From positions 10,001 to 63,243 of the forward strand of contig CACEJE010000006.1 of the NCBI GenBank assembly GCA_902559815.1: a DNA stretch of 53,243 nucleotides, given 5' to 3'. Both the position numbers and the translations under genes were made by a program. Position 1 is the stretch's first letter, and each line of letters starts with the position of its first letter. Of the stretch, positions 43,557 through 50,776 are shown in pieces. The notes under the pieces were generated by a model that had not been told where the DNA came from, made no database searches, and was given only the letters and a program-made list of their open reading frames with translations. This stretch comes from an uncultured Thiothrix sp. Lineage in GTDB: Bacteria; Pseudomonadota; Gammaproteobacteria; Poriferisulfidales; GCA-002705445.

Positions 43557-44758
43557 GCAAAAAATTTATTTACAACGCTTACCACATATTTAACTTCAGA
43601 TTTTGTCATATCAGGTGAACTTCCCCAAAAAATACCTCTATCCATTATAATATCGGCACCAGATAATTTTCCAGAAATCCTATATTTAATATTTTTTATT
43701 CCTGGCTGTTTTGTCATATTCCCACAAATTATGGGTCTAGTTTCAATTCCATTTTTTTCAAGATGTGTTCTTAAATTATCTCTGATCTCTTGTGATTGAC
43801 ATATTATTGGAAAACCAAACCAAGAAGCTTTTGCGCCTCTTGTTATTTTCATAGGTTGTATAACTTTTTTCTTTGTTAAATATTGAAACTCTGAATTCCA
43901 GTATTTACCAATCTCATGTCTTCTTTGATTAAATTTTTCTAGTTTTTTTAATTGTACTAAGCCAATAGCTGCATTCATATCTGTTGACCGTAAATTATAA
44001 CCTACATTTACAAATAAGAATCTTGGGTCTATGTCTGGGAATTGCTTTTCATACTCTGACGAATTATTCATATCTCTTGTCCAACCATGAGATCTTAAAG
44101 ACATAATTTTATTTGCTATATAATCATTATTTGTAACAATCATTCCACCTTCAACGGTTGTAATATGATGTGAAAAGTAAAAACTATATGTACCTATATC
44201 CCCAAAGGTACCTAAATATTTATTTTTATTTTTTACACCTAGCGATTCACATGTATCTTCTATTAACCAAATTTTCTTCTTTTTACATATTTCTTTGACT
44301 TCATTTATATGTCCTGAATTTCCAAGAACATGAACCATACATATTGCTTTAGTTCTTTTTGTTATTGCCTTTTTGATTGCGTCTACATTCATCTGTAAAG
44401 TATCTGGATCACTATCAACAAATACAGCCTTTGCTCCAGTTTGTGCAATTGGCCAAATTGAAGTTGACCAAGTGACTGCAGGAACTATTATTTCGTCCCC
44501 TGGCTTCAAGAATGTATTTTTAACACTTTTTGGTTTAAATTTATCATTATCTTGTATTGCCGAGAATGCTAACAAATTAGCTGAAGAGCCTGAATTTACG
44601 TAAATTGCATGTTTAACACCAAGATGTTTTGCAAATTTTTTTTCAAACTCTTTGGTGACTTTCCCCATAGTCATGTAACCTGAATCAAAAACTTTAATTA
44701 ATGCTTTTTTTTCAGCTTCACCTATAGTATTTTTATTTAATGGAATTCTTATGTTCAT
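43553..44758 (-). CDS. PLP-dependent sugar 3-dehydratase (ColD/RfbH-type DegT fold)
   Basis: A 401-residue DegT/DnrJ/EryC1/StrS-fold protein with YVNSGSSANLLA, the PLP-stacking region around VPAVTWSTS and EDTCESLG. The internal-aldimine lysine is replaced: SFYFSHHITTVEGG has His197 where aminotransferases have Lys. This substitution is the hallmark of 3-dehydratases such as ColD (GDP-4-keto-6-deoxymannose 3-dehydratase) and RfbH. There is no CxC iron-sulphur motif as in RfbH, so ColD-like chemistry is preferred. It faces the plus-strand operon, overlapping the Fcl-like gene by 4 nt at the stops. Confidence 0.82.
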   Translation of the reverse strand: MNIRIPLNKNTIGEAEKKALIKVFDSGYMTMGKVTKEFEKKFAKHLGVKHAIYVNSGSSANLLAFSAIQDNDKFKPKSVKNTFLKPGDEIIVPAVTWSTSIWPIAQTGAKAVFVDSDPDTLQMNVDAIKKAITKRTKAICMVHVLGNSGHINEVKEICKKKKIWLIEDTCESLGVKNKNKYLGTFGDIGTYSFYFSHHITTVEGGMIVTNNDYIANKIMSLRSHGWTRDMNNSSEYEKQFPDIDPRFLFVNVGYNLRSTDMNAAIGLVQLKKLEKFNQRRHEIGKYWNSEFQYLTKKKVIQPMKITRGAKASWFGFPIICQSQEIRDNLRTHLEKNGIETRPIICGNMTKQPGIKNIKYRISGKLSGADIIMDRGIFWGSSPDMTKSEVKYVVSVVNKFFA

Positions 44759-44836
44759 TTATAAATATTATATTTAATTATATTAATAGAAGATGATATT
44801 ATATGTATTATAAATAATAAGTAAATAAGGAAAATA

Positions 44837-45406
44837 ATGAAAGTAACAATTAAAGACTATCTAACTTCAGTCGCACAGAATTTTGAAGAATTAAAACAAA
44901 ATAGTTCTGCTATTGAAAATGCAGCTAGTGTAGTTATTACAGCACTAAATAATAAAAATAAAATTATTTTTTGTGGTAATGGTGGTTCTGCAGCTGATTC
45001 TCAACACCTCGCAGCAGAATTAATGGGTAGATACAAAGTTGATAGATCTCCTTTACCAGCGATTGCTGTAACTGTAGATACCTCTGCCTTAACAGCAATA
45101 GCAAATGACTATGGTTATGATAATGTATTTTCAAGGCAGATAAATGGATTAGGCACTCAAGGTGATGTCCTTTTTGCATTATCAACTAGTGGCAAAAGTG
45201 AAAGTATTTTGGGCGCAATAAAGACTGCCAAAAATATTGGCATGAAGATTATTAGCTTAACTGGTTCGTCTATAAATGAAATGAATGACTTGTCTGACGT
45301 ATGTATAAATGTACCTAGCAAGGAAACCAATCATATACAAGAGATGCACATTACTATTGGTCATCTAATCTGTGGATTAGTAGAAGATGAGCTTTTCAAA
45401 AAATAA
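44837..45406 (+). CDS. gmhA: Sedoheptulose-7-phosphate isomerase
   Basis: SIS-fold isomerase making D-glycero-D-manno-heptose-7-phosphate. It has GNGGSAADSQHLAAELMGRY, STSGKSESIL and the zinc/active-site region HIQEMHITIGHLICGL. At 189 residues it matches GmhA. A good AAGGA ribosome binding site precedes the ATG. It stands alone in a polysaccharide region, with no hldE/hddA or gmhB in the window. It could feed core LPS heptose or a GDP-heptose for the surface glycan. Confidence 0.92.
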   Translation: MKVTIKDYLTSVAQNFEELKQNSSAIENAASVVITALNNKNKIIFCGNGGSAADSQHLAAELMGRYKVDRSPLPAIAVTVDTSALTAIANDYGYDNVFSRQINGLGTQGDVLFALSTSGKSESILGAIKTAKNIGMKIISLTGSSINEMNDLSDVCINVPSKETNHIQEMHITIGHLICGLVEDELFKK

Positions 45407-45440
45407 TCTAATTTAAAGAGCGAGAATTAATTTTTTTAAA

Positions 45441-46481
45441 TTACCAAAATTTTTTTGATACTAATCTATTATAAAAATCTTTTAAACCATCAAAGCATTT
45501 ATATCTGTAATTTAAATACCAACATATATTAAAAAGCAAAGAATAATTTTTAAATTTAAATCCTGAACCAGCATAATTTAAATAATAAAATTTTCTATAA
45601 AAGTTAGTTATATAATACTTAAAATTATTTACATTGAAATTTAATTTTAAAAAAATTTTATTATCTTTATATAGTGTATAGTTAGAATTATTAGAAATAT
45701 ACGATATATCATTATGTTTTCTCTGCAGTATATTTAAAATTAATAACATAGCATTTTTTTTTGCATTTTTTTGCGTAATTGGAGAAACCAAAATATCCCA
45801 TGCTTTTAGCTGACCGTAAAATCTTTCGTATTCATCAATTTCACTTTTTGCTTCAGGATATTGACCTTCAAAATCTAAATCATGCAAACTAATATCTCTT
45901 TTAAAATGAGAGCTAGAAAAATTATCATATATCATCATATAGTAAGAGATTGATTGTTGAAAAGCATCAGCTGAGAAGACAGGACTCCATTCATTTCCAC
46001 AAATTTCAATCCACTTTCTCGTTGTAAAAACAATATTGCTTGGAGCAAAACAGGATTCCCAATAATCAATATAATTTCTATTATTATTTGCGGAACAAGT
46101 TATTCTAAAAATATCATCTTTATAAAAATTTATATATTTTTCAAGAATTTTATCCCAATTTTTTGTTTTGATTTGCATTCGATCTGTTAAACAAGAAATA
46201 AAATATGATTTTTTATTTGATAACTGCTGCGCCATATTATTATGAACATGCCCATTAAAGTAACCAGGTGGTGACTCAATATATTTGATTTTAAAACTTC
46301 TATTCTTAATTTGATCTTTGACAAAATCAATCATAATTTTATCGTTATAATTAATATTAATTATGACTTCAAAATTTTTTGGATTTGATGCGTTATTTTC
46401 AAATGAGTTCAAAAACTCATTTAAATTACTTTTATTTTTTGAAGGAACAAGTATGGATAATAATATATTTTCTTTATTCAT
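45441..46481 (-). CDS. Putative glycosyltransferase (GT2-like), divergent
   Basis: A 346-residue protein beginning ILLSILVPSKNKSNLNEFL, which resembles the nucleotide-binding start of GT-A fold transferases. A later segment SCLTDRMQIKTKNW could take the DxD position. The rest is unrecognised and rich in aromatic residues. No membrane helix is clear. The track's start is a TTG at 46496; the ATG at 46481 is more natural and overlaps the preceding gene by 8 nt. It is the last gene of a three-gene minus-strand operon with a dioxygenase and an SDR. Confidence 0.6.
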   Translation of the reverse strand: MNKENILLSILVPSKNKSNLNEFLNSFENNASNPKNFEVIININYNDKIMIDFVKDQIKNRSFKIKYIESPPGYFNGHVHNNMAQQLSNKKSYFISCLTDRMQIKTKNWDKILEKYINFYKDDIFRITCSANNNRNYIDYWESCFAPSNIVFTTRKWIEICGNEWSPVFSADAFQQSISYYMMIYDNFSSSHFKRDISLHDLDFEGQYPEAKSEIDEYERFYGQLKAWDILVSPITQKNAKKNAMLLILNILQRKHNDISYISNNSNYTLYKDNKIFLKLNFNVNNFKYYITNFYRKFYYLNYAGSGFKFKNYSLLFNICWYLNYRYKCFDGLKDFYNRLVSKKFW

Positions 46482-47292
46482 TTCTATTTTTTTCAAGACT
46501 TATCACTTTTCTTTTAGCATTTTTCCCTGGTATAAAAGATTCACCGTCACTTATATAAGATACAGAAAGCAAAGGTCTTGATATATTTGAATTATTTGCA
46601 TAAGAGCCGTGAATACAATTACCATTTAAAACTAATAAATCACCTTTATTAAAACTACAATCAACTTTTTCAAATTGTTTCAAATATTTCTCTGGTATTT
46701 TATTTCCAGGATTTGAATTTTTATTTTCTCTGTAAGAAATATGTGCTTCAGCATTAAACAAGCCTTTTTTATGAGATCCAGGATATATATAAAGCGATCC
46801 GTTATCTTTATTAGCATCTTTGAGAAAAAAATTTGTTGTTAAATATTGCGTGGTAAATCCATTTTTTAAAATAGAATTATTTTGTGGGTAAATGTTATCC
46901 TGATGAGGATTCCATGCTTGGCTTGCGTATCGTGTATTTGCTTCCTTAAAAAGCATTTGTGACATCAAGCCAACAATTTTACTGTCTTGTAATTCCTCTA
47001 AAATACTCACAGCAGTTTTGTTAGCCATAATTTCAAAAGTTGCTTGAGCTGTTTTTCTGCATTCCTCTACATGTTCAACTCTTTCTGATAAACTCAATCC
47101 GCTAACAATATTTTCTAAACTTTGAGCTACTAAAAAGTCAAACCTATCAGGATTCATTATTGCAGCAAAGTCACTATTTGCATGTTTTTTTATTTGCGAG
47201 AGATAATTATCACATTCATTTTCTGGCAAAACATCTTCGACTATTAAATAGCCGTTTTCCTTATAAAATGTATTTTGTTCTTTAGTAATCAT
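46474..47292 (-). CDS. Phytanoyl-CoA dioxygenase (PhyH) family protein
   Basis: A 272-residue 2-oxoglutarate/Fe(II) dioxygenase. The facial triad is visible as HQDN (His and Asp) and the distal His in NCIHGSYANNS, with the 2-oxoglutarate-binding Arg in ISRPLLSVSYI. Family members hydroxylate lipids or small molecules. Here, in a surface glycan region and overlapping the SDR gene by 11 nt, it may hydroxylate a sugar or lipid substrate; no substrate can be read from the sequence. Confidence 0.82.
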   Translation of the reverse strand: MITKEQNTFYKENGYLIVEDVLPENECDNYLSQIKKHANSDFAAIMNPDRFDFLVAQSLENIVSGLSLSERVEHVEECRKTAQATFEIMANKTAVSILEELQDSKIVGLMSQMLFKEANTRYASQAWNPHQDNIYPQNNSILKNGFTTQYLTTNFFLKDANKDNGSLYIYPGSHKKGLFNAEAHISYRENKNSNPGNKIPEKYLKQFEKVDCSFNKGDLLVLNGNCIHGSYANNSNISRPLLSVSYISDGESFIPGKNAKRKVISLEKNRNE

Positions 47293-47932
47293 TTATTCTG
47301 CCGTCTAAAATTAATTCTTCTTCATTTGATATCATTGAGTCATATATTTTATTTACAACTACATTTACATCCATTGCATTTTCTCTTTCTGGCCAAGTTT
47401 TAATATTTGTAGGATAAACATCTAATATATTATAAGGATTATCTTCCATTTTTAAACTATTTGAAAATCCTCGCAAACCCCATTTACTAGCTGCATATAA
47501 TGTTCTATTTTTTTTTGCCTCAATTCCTACCATTGAGTTTATATTAACTACATATTTTAAGTTGCCTGATAATTTGTTTATAATTTTTATTGGCGCAATC
47601 AAATTTACAACTATCATAGAATCTATTATGTCATCAGTTATTTTAGAAAATGATAAATTTGGACATATAATACCAGCATTGTTAATAAGAATTTTTACAT
47701 TCTCACTTGAAGAATACTCGCATAAATTAGCTAAATCTTTTTCATTATTTAAATCTGCAATTATATATTCTGCTTTATTACCGCTTCTAATAATATTTAT
47801 CTTTAAGGACTCAAGTTTTTCTTTATCTCTGCCATGCAATATTATTTCATGTCCCTTATTAGCAAAAAATTTTGCTAGATGCATTCCAAGACCACCACTT
47901 GATCCGGTAATTAATACTTTATTTAATGACAT
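47282..47932 (-). CDS. Short-chain dehydrogenase/reductase
   Basis: A 216-residue classical SDR. It has the cofactor motif TGSSGGLGMHLA, NNAG, a catalytic Ser in NINSMVG and YAASK. The region after the active site is shorter than usual, so the substrate lid is reduced. A strong GAGGAG ribosome binding site lies before the ATG at 47932. It is first in the operon with the PhyH dioxygenase and the GT-like gene, and could act on the hydroxylated product. The substrate is unknown. Confidence 0.85.
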   Translation of the reverse strand: MSLNKVLITGSSGGLGMHLAKFFANKGHEIILHGRDKEKLESLKINIIRSGNKAEYIIADLNNEKDLANLCEYSSSENVKILINNAGIICPNLSFSKITDDIIDSMIVVNLIAPIKIINKLSGNLKYVVNINSMVGIEAKKNRTLYAASKWGLRGFSNSLKMEDNPYNILDVYPTNIKTWPERENAMDVNVVVNKIYDSMISNEEELILDGRINDY

Positions 47933-48160
47933 TATACTCCTCTTTTTTTCTGCATCTTTTTATCATAAGTAATATAATATTTTAAGATAGACACATAGTA
48001 TTTTGTTATGCCTTAATTAATTATACTAATAATTTGATTAAATGTCAGATATATGCATTAATATTATAGAAAAACGATCTAATTATTTTTAATAAATGCA
48101 CATAATTATCGCATAACTATTATGTTCATAAAGAAAAGTGAGTTTCTAAACAAATAAAAA
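47933..48160. promoter_or_regulatory. Longest gene-free gap, divergent promoters
   Basis: At 228 nt this is the longest gap in the window. It separates the SDR operon (minus) from the CDP-amidate kinase gene (plus) and should hold both promoters. It is extremely AT-rich with many TATA-like boxes, so none can be singled out. I see no tRNA, repeat or strong hairpin. A 12-codon ATG-to-stop stretch at 48122-48157 ends 3 nt before the kinase ATG but has no ribosome binding site. Confidence 0.4.
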
Positions 48161-48640
48161 ATGTCAAAAGTATATTGGATTACAGGAATTTCGGGTGTTG
48201 GAAAAACAACATTTTCAAATATTCTTAAAAAAGAATTAGATAGGAGAAATATTAATAGCATTATAATTGACGGAGATCAAATAAGAAAAATATTAAAAAA
48301 ACAAAACGAATTTTCTAAAGAAAGTAGGTTTGAAATTGCAATGATTTATTCAAGACTAGCAGAGCTGTTTTCTAAACAAAATATAACTGTAATAGTCTCA
48401 ACCATTTCTTTAATCAAAGAAATTCATTCATGGAATAGAAAAAATTTAAATAACTATGTAGAAATATTAATAAAAAGAGATATGAATAAAATCTTAGAAA
48501 GTGATTCAAGAGATATTTATAATAAAAACAACGTAGTTGGCAAATCAATTGATGCTGAATACCCAAAACAGCCTGATTTTACAATAGAAAATATTAGTAT
48601 AGATAAAATTGAAAGTTATATCAAAAATAATATATTATAA
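48161..48640 (+). CDS. APS-kinase-fold kinase, probable cytidine diphosphoramidate kinase (Cj1415-like)
   Basis: A 159-residue P-loop kinase of the CysC fold: Walker A GISGVGKTT (residues 9-17), DGDQIRK and the C-terminal SRDIYNKNNVVG segment. General annotation would be adenylylsulfate kinase. But no ATP sulfurylase or PAPS reductase is nearby, while the adjacent convergent operon has the three earlier enzymes of the C. jejuni phosphoramidate pathway. In that pathway Cj1415, also first called CysC, phosphorylates the 3'-OH of cytidine diphosphoramidate. I assign the same role by context. The stop lies 3 nt from the CysQ-like stop. Confidence 0.72.
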   Translation: MSKVYWITGISGVGKTTFSNILKKELDRRNINSIIIDGDQIRKILKKQNEFSKESRFEIAMIYSRLAELFSKQNITVIVSTISLIKEIHSWNRKNLNNYVEILIKRDMNKILESDSRDIYNKNNVVGKSIDAEYPKQPDFTIENISIDKIESYIKNNIL

Positions 48641-48643
48641 AGT

Positions 48644-49462
48644 TTAATTTAAAATAGAATTTGTAATTATAAACTCATCAATGCGAAAGTCATTATTTGA
48701 AATGTTTTTTAAATATTTTTTTTTCAAAAAATATTCGTAAAGATTATCACCTTTTGTATTTAAAACATTTAAACCTGCATTTTTTGATATATGAAAACCT
48801 GCTGCAACATCCCATAATTTTATATTTTCCTTCCTTATATAAACATCAGCTTGACTAAGTGCTACATAACAGAATTTTATTGAACTACTTACATGCATAA
48901 AGTCGTATGAAAAATTATATTTCGATAAAAAAGATTTTATTTCTATTATTTCTTTCTCTCTTTTTGTCGTGATAATTTTTATACGTTTATCCAGATTAGT
49001 TATAATTTTATTTTTAATTTGAGTTTTATTGATATTTCCATTATCTTTAGTAACTTTATAAGTATTATTAATATCTGCATACAACATCAATTCCAAATTT
49101 GGAGCATAAATTATACTAATGCATGGCGCTTGATCATAAATTAACGTGAGATTTATTGTATAAAAATCTTTTTTCTCAATAAATGAATTTGTTCCATCAA
49201 TAGGATCAATGATAAAAAAATTATTACTTTGAATTGCTTGATTTTGATTTTTAAATTCATCCTCTTCTGATAAAACTTTTATTGTTGGAAATTTTTTTTT
49301 CAAGAACTTCCTAATATAGTCATTTATTTTAATATCAGCATCGCTGACTTTGGTTTTATCATTTTTTATATTATATGGTATATCTGTCATAGCTTGATAC
49401 TTCTTTGCTATTTCGCCAGACTCAAAAAACATATTAATAAAATCATCAATGTTAAATATCAT
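48644..49462 (-). CDS. CysQ-like 3'-phosphonucleotide/inositol monophosphatase family phosphatase
   Basis: Li-sensitive phosphatase fold with the metal motifs LSEEDEF, DPIDGTNSFIEKKDFYTI and WDVAAGFHI. The GTxSF form resembles CysQ (PAP phosphatase) more than SuhB. The track starts at 49519, but MIFNIDDFINMFFESGEIA at 49462 fits the fold start and reduces the overlap with the upstream gene to 11 nt, giving 272 residues. It is the last gene of the phosphoramidate operon. It probably removes the 3'-phosphate from the cytidine nucleotide (pCp) released after phosphoramidate transfer, by analogy with PAP recycling. This role is inference. Confidence 0.75.
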   Translation of the reverse strand: MIFNIDDFINMFFESGEIAKKYQAMTDIPYNIKNDKTKVSDADIKINDYIRKFLKKKFPTIKVLSEEDEFKNQNQAIQSNNFFIIDPIDGTNSFIEKKDFYTINLTLIYDQAPCISIIYAPNLELMLYADINNTYKVTKDNGNINKTQIKNKIITNLDKRIKIITTKREKEIIEIKSFLSKYNFSYDFMHVSSSIKFCYVALSQADVYIRKENIKLWDVAAGFHISKNAGLNVLNTKGDNLYEYFLKKKYLKNISNNDFRIDEFIITNSILN

Positions 49463-50174
49463 ATTCATTCTCATAAAGCATGATATCTTTAGGTGTATCA
49501 ACTTCTCCCCAAACCTCACTATTTTGAACTACTTTAATCTTTATTTTTTCTTTTATAGCAATATTTAACAACTGTGTCATATCTAGGTTATCAAAATTAA
49601 ATTTACACAATAGCTTATTTATTGTTTTCCAACCATCGCGTGTTATTTTTAATAACCCCATATACTGTCCCTGTATATTTTTTATTTCACTCGGTTTTTC
49701 GCCAATGCCTAGCAAAAAATTATTTTCATCAATTTTAAAAGTTTCCAAATCATCTAAAGGATTTTCAAATCTTTTAGTCCACAAATTTTTAAAATTAATA
49801 TCATATGCTACAACTATGTCATTAGGATCACTAATTAAATCTTTTATAATTTTTTCACCAAAAAAAATATCTCCATATGAGATTATACTATCTCTTTTAT
49901 TCAATATTTCTCTACTAGAATATAATGAAGACACCATATTTGTGTTTTCCCATTTATGGTTTTCAAAATATTTATTAATTCTATAATCTTGTATTTGATC
50001 CTTAAGATATCCTCTAACAATTGCTATTTTTGAGATTAAATTTATTGAATTGTATATATCTAGCTGTCTAGAAAGCAGTGATTTATCATTTATTTCAATT
50101 AAGCATTTTGGCATTGTATCTGTTAGATTTTTTAATCTTGAGCCACGGCCAGCCGCTAAGATAATAGCATTCAT
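49452..50174 (-). CDS. Nucleotidyltransferase, probable L-glutamine-phosphate cytidylyltransferase (Cj1416-like)
   Basis: A 240-residue LicC-type nucleotidyltransferase. It has IILAAGRGSRL (NTP-binding loop), PKCLIEIND, the WENTNMVSSLY segment typical of phosphocholine/phosphonate cytidylyltransferases, SYGDIFF and WGEVDTPKDI. In C. jejuni the matching protein transfers CMP from CTP to L-glutamine phosphate. It overlaps the amidohydrolase gene upstream by 4 nt and the CysQ-like gene downstream by 11 nt. By sequence alone phosphocholine is a possible substrate; no choline kinase or LicD is visible. Confidence 0.75.
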   Translation of the reverse strand: MNAIILAAGRGSRLKNLTDTMPKCLIEINDKSLLSRQLDIYNSINLISKIAIVRGYLKDQIQDYRINKYFENHKWENTNMVSSLYSSREILNKRDSIISYGDIFFGEKIIKDLISDPNDIVVAYDINFKNLWTKRFENPLDDLETFKIDENNFLLGIGEKPSEIKNIQGQYMGLLKITRDGWKTINKLLCKFNFDNLDMTQLLNIAIKEKIKIKVVQNSEVWGEVDTPKDIMLYENEYDI

Positions 50175-50758
50175 ACAAAAAATTCCCCAAATAACTTAAT
50201 GTCAAAATTATTAAATGGATCATTTCTTTCTGGATGCCACATTATACCTTTAATTTTATGTTCTTTATGTGATATAGATTTAATAATATTGTCTGATGAG
50301 CGTGAAGTAACCACTAAGTTATCAGCTGTATCTTCCGTTCCATAATTATGAAAACTATTAATAGTTATTTTATTATTTTGATAATTTATTTCAAATTTAC
50401 TGTTAACATGTCCATTAATTTTTTTAAGTTTAATTTTAAAATATGATTGTATTTGTTGCATTCCTCTACACACTCCAATAAGAGGAATATTATTAGATAA
50501 CGATTTAGATATTAATAATTTTTCTATTTCATCTCTTGGGCTTGCACCACCTAAGCTTGATATTAGGCCACCTCCAGTAAGTAAAATCCCTACATATTTT
50601 TCTTCATCCACGTATTGTTTAGCAAGATTAATATTATTTGGTATTAAAATAGGAATGAGATTGCACTTTTCAAGAAAATAAATCCATCTTATATCAAGAC
50701 TATCTCGGTACTCATTTTCAAATAAATCTTCTCTTTGAGTGACAATGATTTTTTTCAT
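50171..50758 (-). CDS. Class I glutamine amidotransferase fold, probable gamma-glutamyl-CDP-amidate hydrolase (Cj1417-like)
   Basis: A 195-residue peptidase C26/PuuD-like hydrolase. The triad is Cys97 in GVCRGMQ, with His175 and Glu177 in MWHPERN. Partner synthase domains are absent, so it is likely to be a free hydrolase. In the C. jejuni pathway the equivalent enzyme hydrolyses CDP-L-glutamine to glutamate and cytidine diphosphoramidate, a reaction on a gamma-glutamyl amide that fits this fold. It follows the glutamine kinase-like gene by 18 nt and overlaps the cytidylyltransferase by 4 nt (ATGA). Confidence 0.77.
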   Translation of the reverse strand: MKKIIVTQREDLFENEYRDSLDIRWIYFLEKCNLIPILIPNNINLAKQYVDEEKYVGILLTGGGLISSLGGASPRDEIEKLLISKSLSNNIPLIGVCRGMQQIQSYFKIKLKKINGHVNSKFEINYQNNKITINSFHNYGTEDTADNLVVTSRSSDNIIKSISHKEHKIKGIMWHPERNDPFNNFDIKLFGEFFV

Positions 50759-50776
50759 AAGATATAATAATTTTTT

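Noticed and set aside
43553-44758. Perosamine synthase-type aminotransferase
   Set aside because: The required PLP lysine is replaced by histidine, which argues for a dehydratase.
48122-48157. 12-codon leader ORF ending just before the CysC-fold kinase
   Set aside because: It has no ribosome binding site and no attenuator-like codon runs or hairpin; such short ORFs are expected by chance.
48161-49462. Sulfate activation genes (cysC and cysQ) for PAPS metabolism
   Set aside because: No ATP sulfurylase, PAPS reductase or sulfotransferase is near, and the neighbouring genes fit the cytidine diphosphoramidate pathway better.
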